64,000 nucleotides of DNA from Calliopum simillimum (taxonomy: Eukaryota > Arthropoda > Insecta > Diptera > Lauxaniidae), in the NCBI GenBank assembly GCA_951812925.1, contig OX638368.1, positions 112,739,309 to 112,803,308 on the forward strand, given 5' to 3'. Every line of letters starts with the position of its first letter. Position 1 is the stretch's first letter. A program made the translations under genes and the position numbers. The notes under the pieces are model-generated. The model was not told the origin of the DNA, did no database searches, and saw only the letters and a list, made by a program, of their open reading frames with translations. Positions 58,639-64,000 of this stretch are shown piece after piece.

Positions 58639-60146
58639 TATGTAATAAATTGAATAGATTAGTTGAGAAATATCACGACCAAATCAAGAACAAAAAGAAA
58701 ACCCAAAAAGAGTTTGCAACATCTCTGGAAACAATTTTTTTCATTGAAACATGTAAATGCGATTTGAAGTCTGCTCCATGTGCATGCGGCTTGGTTCCAG
58801 AACGCCTAAACGAGTTTATGCACGATCACCATAATCAGAGAACACTAACAATGGATGCATTTATGATGGAAATTGAGGAGCAAGGAGCAACGTCTATGTC
58901 ATCAATGCCAGCATATCAAGATCCCGATGATTTAACATACGTACCGCCATCGGTTCAAGAAGATATGGACAGAATCACAAGTTCACATTACACAGAAAGA
59001 TACGATTGTTTTAACTTTGCCTTGATATGTGACAGATTTGGTGTGCCTGATAGAGTAGCATCAGCATTGGGAACTGCTCTTTTCCAAGATTTTGAAATGA
59101 AAGATAAGCATGGCAAACCTCTCATCATGGATAAATCAAAAGTTCGCAGAGAAAAAGAGAAATGCAGACAAAAAGTCCTTCGCAAACGGTTAGATGATAC
59201 CAATTTGTTAGCGTTTTCATTCGATGGCAGAAGAGATGATACTTTGACGAGAGATAAAATTGATGAGAAGTATCATACTAGGATGGTAAAAGAACCTCGC
59301 CTTGTTATTTTGAGAGAACCGAATTCGGAATAGATTGGTTACGTAAGACTGGAACATGAAACCGCTGAAGTCAAAGCAAACACATTAAATGATTTTTTCA
59401 ACGATAAAAATATATCACTGGATGCATTAATTGGCATATGCAGTGACGGTGAGCCAACAAACACTGGCCCTCTCAGTGAAATTATCCGACGATTCGAATT
59501 GCTGTTAAAAAGACCATTGCATTGGTTCGTTCGCCTTCTACACTTCAACAAACTTCCGTTTCTGCATTTGTTTGAAGCTTTGGATAAATCAACCAGCACT
59601 GGACCAAGATCGGCAACCGGAAAACTGAGCCGTCAAATCGAAACTGGTGAAACTTTTCCGGTAAGTAATTGCTATCGCTCATTTATTATAATTGTCAACC
59701 GTTTTTAATTATTTTATTATAATATATATTCAGGTGGTGGACGGCTTTCAGAAAGTTCAGTTGGAAAATATGCCCCCTGCTCCAGAAAAATTTAATTTTC
59801 CACCGATTCCAAGTACTTATATGAAATGGCCCATGCAATTTCTAGCGGCGTTGTTTCGGTGGATCTGGATAACATCAAACCAGGGAAAATTGTACATTCT
59901 CGCTGGATCACCAAGGCCGCTAGATTATTACGATTATATGTGACAACGGAAAAACCAAATGAAAATTTAAGAATTCTGGTTGAATTTATAATTAAATTTT
60001 ATGTGCCAATGTACTTCAATATCAACTTTTGCAGCTCTGTTGTGTACAGCAGTGTATTATTTTTTAAGTTCATTAGTTGGTCACAATTTCTAGAGCCTCG
60101 TTTACGCAAAACTGTCAATCAAGTAATTACAGTTAATTCATATTAG

Positions 60147-61304
60147 CTTTGTTCGCGTTCAAAAAATTGTCAACTATTGTTAACAATTTTTGCCTTAAAA
60201 GCGTTTTTGTACACAAAAAATTTTGAAACGAGAGATAAAAAAATATGGCTTCCCATTTCCCCTCCAAACGATTTTTAACAAATTTTAACAACAAAATTTC
60301 ATGAGGCAAAAATTGTTCCAAGTGTCAAGTAAATTAAATTAAAATAAATTGAATTTCAAAAATATTTCAAAAATCTGAGAAAAATTGGAAGACTTGAAAT
60401 ATTTTAATGAATGGTTTTGGAACTTTTGTGCAGCAATATGTAGCTTATAAAATTATCTTCCAAATATTATGCATTTTGCTCAAATTGACCAAAGCGTTCG
60501 CTGAAAAAATAGGTTTTAATAAAACAAGAATTCTGGGCAGGCAGCAATTCTGAGTCTTAAAGGGAGTGGTATAGGAAATAATTAAATAAATGCTATTTTT
60601 ACAGGACGGACTTATCTGTAATATTATAGATTTTTTTTTTTTTCATTTTAATTGAAAACCAATGGGAAAAATAACGAAATTAACAAACTGGTGGTGTTTA
60701 GAAATAATTTTAAAACAACTTGAAAGTTTTAATTCTTTAATTATGCACCAGTTTCAGTAATGAACTATTTCGGAAGGATTTACCATGTTGTCCCAATAAT
60801 ATCATATTAAAGACGTTATATTTTGCGATGAGGTTGAACGGATTTAAGAATCGGTACTATTGTGTCAGATCTAAAACTACTGACACAAAAATAATAATAC
60901 ACACACAGTGCGTGGTTCTTTTACCATTTCAGTATATTTTTGTAGAGATTATCTTGCTTGGCCCGCATCCATTTTTTACATAAGCGCACATTTTTTCGAA
61001 ACTCCTTTGTATCCATAAAATAATTAATTTGAAATCTGCCCAAACTTATATCAGAGGCATAAATTCAGGAGTTGCATGATCATATAATTAAATGAAAGGC
61101 ACTTAAAAAACTAATCTGGGTTTGTTTGATATTATGATTTTTTTGAGATAAAGTGGCTTCTGTGCAAAATTTAACTGACGATTCACTTTTATTCCAGTTT
61201 ATCTCGTTCAAAGAATCCTTAAGATACAGGTCTGTTCCATAATCCCTGCGATTTCAATTACTTTTCGTTTTGAAACGGTTAGTTGTGGATAGTAACATTA
61301 GTGA
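60147..61304. other. No recognisable gene
   Basis: AT-rich. A small inverted pair AACAATTTTTGCC / GGCAAAAATTGTT lies at about 60181 and 60304 and may bound a ~150-bp MITE. Nothing else is supported. Confidence 0.5.
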
Positions 61305-61430
61305 TGAGCAAACTAAGACCAAGACCATAGCAGTCTTGGTTTTGATCTTGGTCTAGGACATTGAGTCTTGGTCTTGGTTTTGATATTGAGTCTTGGTTTT
61401 GGTCTTGATCCTGGGCATTATGTCTCTTCT
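61305..61430. repeat. TCTTGGTTTTGA simple repeat
   Basis: Imperfect tandem units of about 12-18 bp (GTCTTGGTTTTGATCTTGG and variants) over about 120 bp. Confidence 0.7.
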
Positions 61431-61844
61431 TCTTCTTCTAGTTGGTTACTTTTTGGCTAACAAATATGGTTATTATTTATGGACCATAAGATTTCGAACC
61501 AAACGGTTCTACATACTTATGATCGTAGGACCACTCATCGATTTCATAAAAAAACTTTCAAAATGAAAAGTAACCGATCGGATTCTTCAACAGGCCTGCT
61601 AATTAACCTTATGAACATTTCGATCGATTATATCTGTGGCAATAAGGAAAAACAGCTAAGTCGATGTTCGATAAAAAAATCAAAACAACATAATAAACAG
61701 TCGTTTTCTTTATATTGACCGTACTGAGTCGGTTTTTTAAAAATTATTTAAAATATTTTATTTAATTAAAATTTTAATTTAAAAACTCACTGGATGCATT
61801 TCGAAGTGTCTGCACTCCATCCTCAGCATTCACGACTAATTCCC
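61431..61844. other. No recognisable feature
   Basis: An open frame of 79 codons (61479-61718) has no recognisable motif; otherwise AT-rich. Confidence 0.4.
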
Positions 61845-61954
61845 CAACAGAAAATTTCGATGCGCATCCCCAAGATGCAATAGCGATGCGCATCGTTCTC
61901 GCATCCAAAGAGCTGATTTGTATGCGCATATTTTCTGCGCTATGGGTAGCGAGA

Positions 61955-63020
61955 GCGAAGCGCATCCAAAGAGCATTTCTGGATGCGAGAGCGATGCGCA
62001 TCCAAAGAGCATTTCTGGTAGCGAGAGCGATGCGCATCCAAAGAGCATTTCTGGATGCGAGAGCGATGCGCATCCAAAGAGCATTTCTGGTAGCGAGAAC
62101 GATGCGCTTTCGGTCACGTATTAACGTACAAAACAAAATAAATCAATAAGTCGTCTTGGTAAGAGCGCGATGATAGGGCAGTGGTCTAGCGACTGGCACT
62201 GCGATTGAGAGTTGTAGCAACCGTGAGGTCCTCGGTTCAACTCCGGCCCAGACCTAACATAAAAGTTTTCAACTTACAATTTTTCAATTAGAAATAATTT
62301 AGTAAAATAAAAATAATTATAATTACATAAAAAAAAATTATAGTCTGATGGGTCTTTGTTGACGAAAGACGTAAAATTTCAATTAAAAATTAATTTTTTA
62401 AATATTTTTATTGTCATCCAAAAAGCATCCAAAGAGCATTTCTGAATGCGAGTGCGATGCGCATCCAAAGAGCATTTCTGGATGCAAGAGCGATGCGCAT
62501 CCAAAGAGCATTTCTGGTAGCGAGAGCGAAGCGCTTCGTTCCAATGACATGCCAATGTTAATTTCAGCGCTTTTGGCAACGAGAGAGATGCGCTTCACTG
62601 CTGCTTTAGAGCGCTTCAGAAGCGCTATTGATGCGCTCCATTCCCCATTGGGTCGCAACATCGGCTCTTTGGTTGAAATTCTTCTTTGTGTTTCTTCTTT
62701 TTTGTGCGACAAGTGCAACAAATCAACAAACATACACACACACACACATACGAAGCATCCCAACAGAAAATTTCGATGCGCATCCCCAAGATGCAATGGC
62801 GATGCGCGTCCTTCTCGCATCCAAAGAGCTGATTTGTATGCGCATATTTTCTGCGCTATAGGTAGCGAGAACGAAGCGCATCCAAAGAGCATTTCTGAAT
62901 GCGAGAGCGATGCGCATCCAAAGAGCATTTCTGGTAGCGAGAGCGATGCGCATCCAAAGAGCATTTCGGGATGCGAAAGCGATGCGCATCCAAAGAGCAT
63001 TTCTGGTAGCGAGAACGATG
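61955..63020. repeat. 36-bp repeat arrays (three blocks)
   Basis: Unit GAGCGATGCGCATCCAAAGA plus GCATTTCTGG and either ATGCGA or TAGCGA, in blocks at about 61955-62110, 62425-62530 and 62870-63020. The unit contains the palindrome ATGCGCAT and GGATGCG...CGCATCC. Because 36 is divisible by three, long frames on both strands encode 12-residue repeats; these are not credited as genes. Confidence 0.85.
62167..62254 (+). tRNA. tRNA-Leu-like sequence, probably pseudogene or SINE head
   Basis: Box A-like TAGGGCAGTGG (62174-62184) and a perfect box B GGTTCAACTCC (62234-62244). A 6-bp anticodon stem (CTGCGA / TTGTAG) encloses the loop TTGAGAG, giving anticodon GAG (Leu), followed by a long variable arm as in Leu tRNAs. 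The acceptor stem does not pair (3' strand CCAGACC), so it is probably not a working tRNA. Confidence 0.4.
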
Positions 63021-63082
63021 CGCTTTCGGTCACGTATTAACGTACAAAACAAAATAAATCAATAAGTCGTCTTCGTAAGAGC

Positions 63083-63170
63083 GCGATGATAGAGCAGTGG
63101 TCTAGCGACTGGCACTGCGATTGAGAGTTGTAGCAACCGTGAGGTCCTCGGTTCAACTCCGGCCCAGACC
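63083..63170 (+). tRNA. Second copy of the tRNA-Leu-like sequence
   Basis: 916 bp downstream of the first copy; differs by few bases (box A-like TAGAGCAGTGG). Same unpaired acceptor stem. Confidence 0.4.
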
Positions 63171-63210
63171 TAACACAAAAGTTTTCAACTTGCAATTTTT
63201 CAATTAGTAG

Positions 63211-64000
63211 GGTAAGGGAGGTAGGGTAAGGGAGGGAAATATGGACTACGTGGGTAATATGGACCACACGGTTATTTTCCACTGCGTACATAGGATTAAC
63301 CGTTATTCATGTTCAAACTTAACGCTAATACCTAAAGCTTATAATAGTGCAATTTTAGCGTTCGGTGAAGTCGCATGTTTCTGTAAAGTTGTTTTTTCTA
63401 AAAAAAAGATCAGTGATAATTTTTTCTAGTAAGTATATTTCATTATTTCACTTTCAAGACATCGCGTTTTTATATAAATCATTAATTATATGAAGCTAGT
63501 GAATACCATTTATTATTTATGATCACAAATTAGTTCATTAACCACAAGACTTTTTGATAAAAAACCACTTATTTCACCAACACGTGCTGTGGGTAATATG
63601 GACCACCAAAGAAAAAAGCCTCAAAAACAAATGTATTTATCATCTTCTTCAGGTGGGAAATCTAGCTGCAGTTTTCATGATGAGTCTGATGGTCATTATT
63701 TGTAATTCGTAAACTACAAAGGAAAAGAAGATGAAAAATGCATATAATGTAATACCCTTTACTCAGAAGATCGCCGTGGCGAATTTTGGGTTGAATGTGT
63801 AATCTTACGTTCTTGGAGTCATGAAAAATGTGCCGGATGTGGAAGTGACATTTTTATATGCAACTTCTGTACCAAATAAACATGTGGGGTAATATGGACT
63901 ATATAGTCCATATAACACTTCACTTTTTTTTATCTGCATTTTGAGTATTTTCAGTTTTTTAATTTTTTTTCTTTATCCTGATGAGATATTTATCTAAAAG
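63211..64000 (+). mobile_element. Second copy of the pogo-like GGTCCATATTACCC element
   Basis: Inverse copy of 48579-50748 without the mariner insertion. It starts after TA at 63208-63209 and shows a 14-bp duplication of its own end (GGGTAAGGGAGGTA repeated). It runs past the window edge. Motif copies at about 63235, 63252, 63592 and 63888. Confidence 0.85.
63560..63879 (+). pseudogene. pogo-like transposase C-terminus with PHD-like finger
   Basis: One frame reads KPLISPTRAVGNMDHQRKKP, a Ser-rich acidic stretch, then EDEKC at 63727-63741, CNTLYSEDRRGEFWVEC, SWSHEKCAGCGSDIF and ICNFC before a stop at 63877-63879. Cys/His spacing fits a PHD-like C4HC3 finger as found at the end of insect pogo-type transposases. 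Two in-frame stops (63703-63705 and 63745-63747) show decay. The catalytic part has been deleted. Confidence 0.65.

Larger units (their letters stand above)
57138..60146 (+). pseudogene. Transposase-like gene, spliced, broken by a TA element
   Basis: Coding begins at the ATG at 57138, is interrupted after codon ~98 by the element at 57432-58638, then runs to a GT-AG intron of 73 bp (59661-59733) and on to about 60146. Removing the element and one TA keeps the frame open. Recognisable words: AFSFDGRRDDTL near 59214, GICSDGEPTNTG near 59431, LHWFVRLLHFNKLP near 59517, HSRWITKAARLLRLYV near 59898. I recognise this as an arthropod multi-copy protein family with no known function. Lesions: TAG at 59331-59333 and a one-base deletion near 59820. 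Conserved acidic residues suggest a nuclease or transposase, which is inference. Confidence 0.75.
61845..63208. repeat. 916-bp tandem duplication
   Basis: Sequence from about 61845 to 62292 recurs at 62761-63208 with a constant 916-bp offset (AAAATTTCGATGCGCATCCC at 61851 and 62767; CGGTCACGTATTAACG at 62111 and 63027). Each copy has a 36-bp repeat array followed by a tRNA-like block. The second copy is cut at 63208 by a TA-flanked element. High identity implies a recent duplication or an array in motion. Confidence 0.9.

Noticed and set aside
61955..63020. Possible CRISPR array from 36-bp repeats
   Set aside because: Repeats are directly contiguous with no unique spacers, and the genome is an insect's.
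61774..63040. Long open frames on both strands coding 12-residue repeats
   Set aside because: The 36-bp tandem unit lacks stops and its length is a multiple of three, so frames stay open by periodicity. No start context or domain supports a gene.

Overview
This is a eukaryotic, AT-rich, fly-like window. The mix of Bel/Pao, Gypsy, Jockey-type and CR1/L2-type LINEs, hAT, Tc1/mariner, pogo-like, CACTA-ended and Transib-like elements, with short GT-AG introns of 59-163 bp, points to an insect and most likely a dipteran. This is inference; no sequence search was possible. There is no bacterial-style operon, CRISPR array or rRNA. The window is a dense, nested transposon landscape with one likely host gene.

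Layout. 926-2856: a foldback element. 3048-6350: a decayed LINE (minus) split by a 1.67-kb Transib-like element (4106-5779) with a 5-bp target duplication and an RSS-like end. 8342-13484: a frameshifted Bel/Pao gag-pol. 13489-17911: an element with ~150-bp inverted ends and a spliced, zinc-binding, transposase-like gene (minus). 17912-19540: a GGGCGTGGC-type repeat with two MITEs inside. 19543-21632: a second copy of the LINE family. 21985-26440: a Gypsy pseudogene carrying three nested insertions. 27143-32030: an apparently intact Gypsy retrotransposon (minus) with identical 148-bp LTRs and an ATTT duplication. 32717-35532: a second CACTA-ended foldback copy, itself invaded. 36637-40606: nested hAT elements. 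41799-43659: an unclassified element with a 6-bp duplication. 43690-56300: LINE debris, several TA-flanked elements, two DD37E-type mariner-like transposases and MITEs. 57138-60146: a spliced transposase-like pseudogene interrupted by a TA-flanked element. 61845-63208: a 916-bp tandem duplication with 36-bp repeats and a tRNA-like unit. 63211 to the edge: a second copy of the pogo-like element found at 48579.

Host gene. On the minus strand a TATA box (41563-41570), a signal-peptide exon (41441-41518), a Thr/Pro/Ala-rich and helical exon (40639-41277) and a last exon (32210 downward) form one open, phase-0 model. The 8.4-kb second intron is filled with transposons. The young Gypsy copy landed inside the last coding exon; the last codons and the polyadenylation signals lie on its far side at 27097-27138 and 27029-27049.

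Main theme. At least seven elements have TA duplications and a family-specific 10-18 bp motif repeated at the ends and inside. Three of them keep C-terminal transposase remnants, two with a PHD-like zinc finger, which suggests a common pogo-like origin. Many insertions are proven by empty-site logic: removing the element and one target copy restores a reading frame or a paralogous sequence in the same window.
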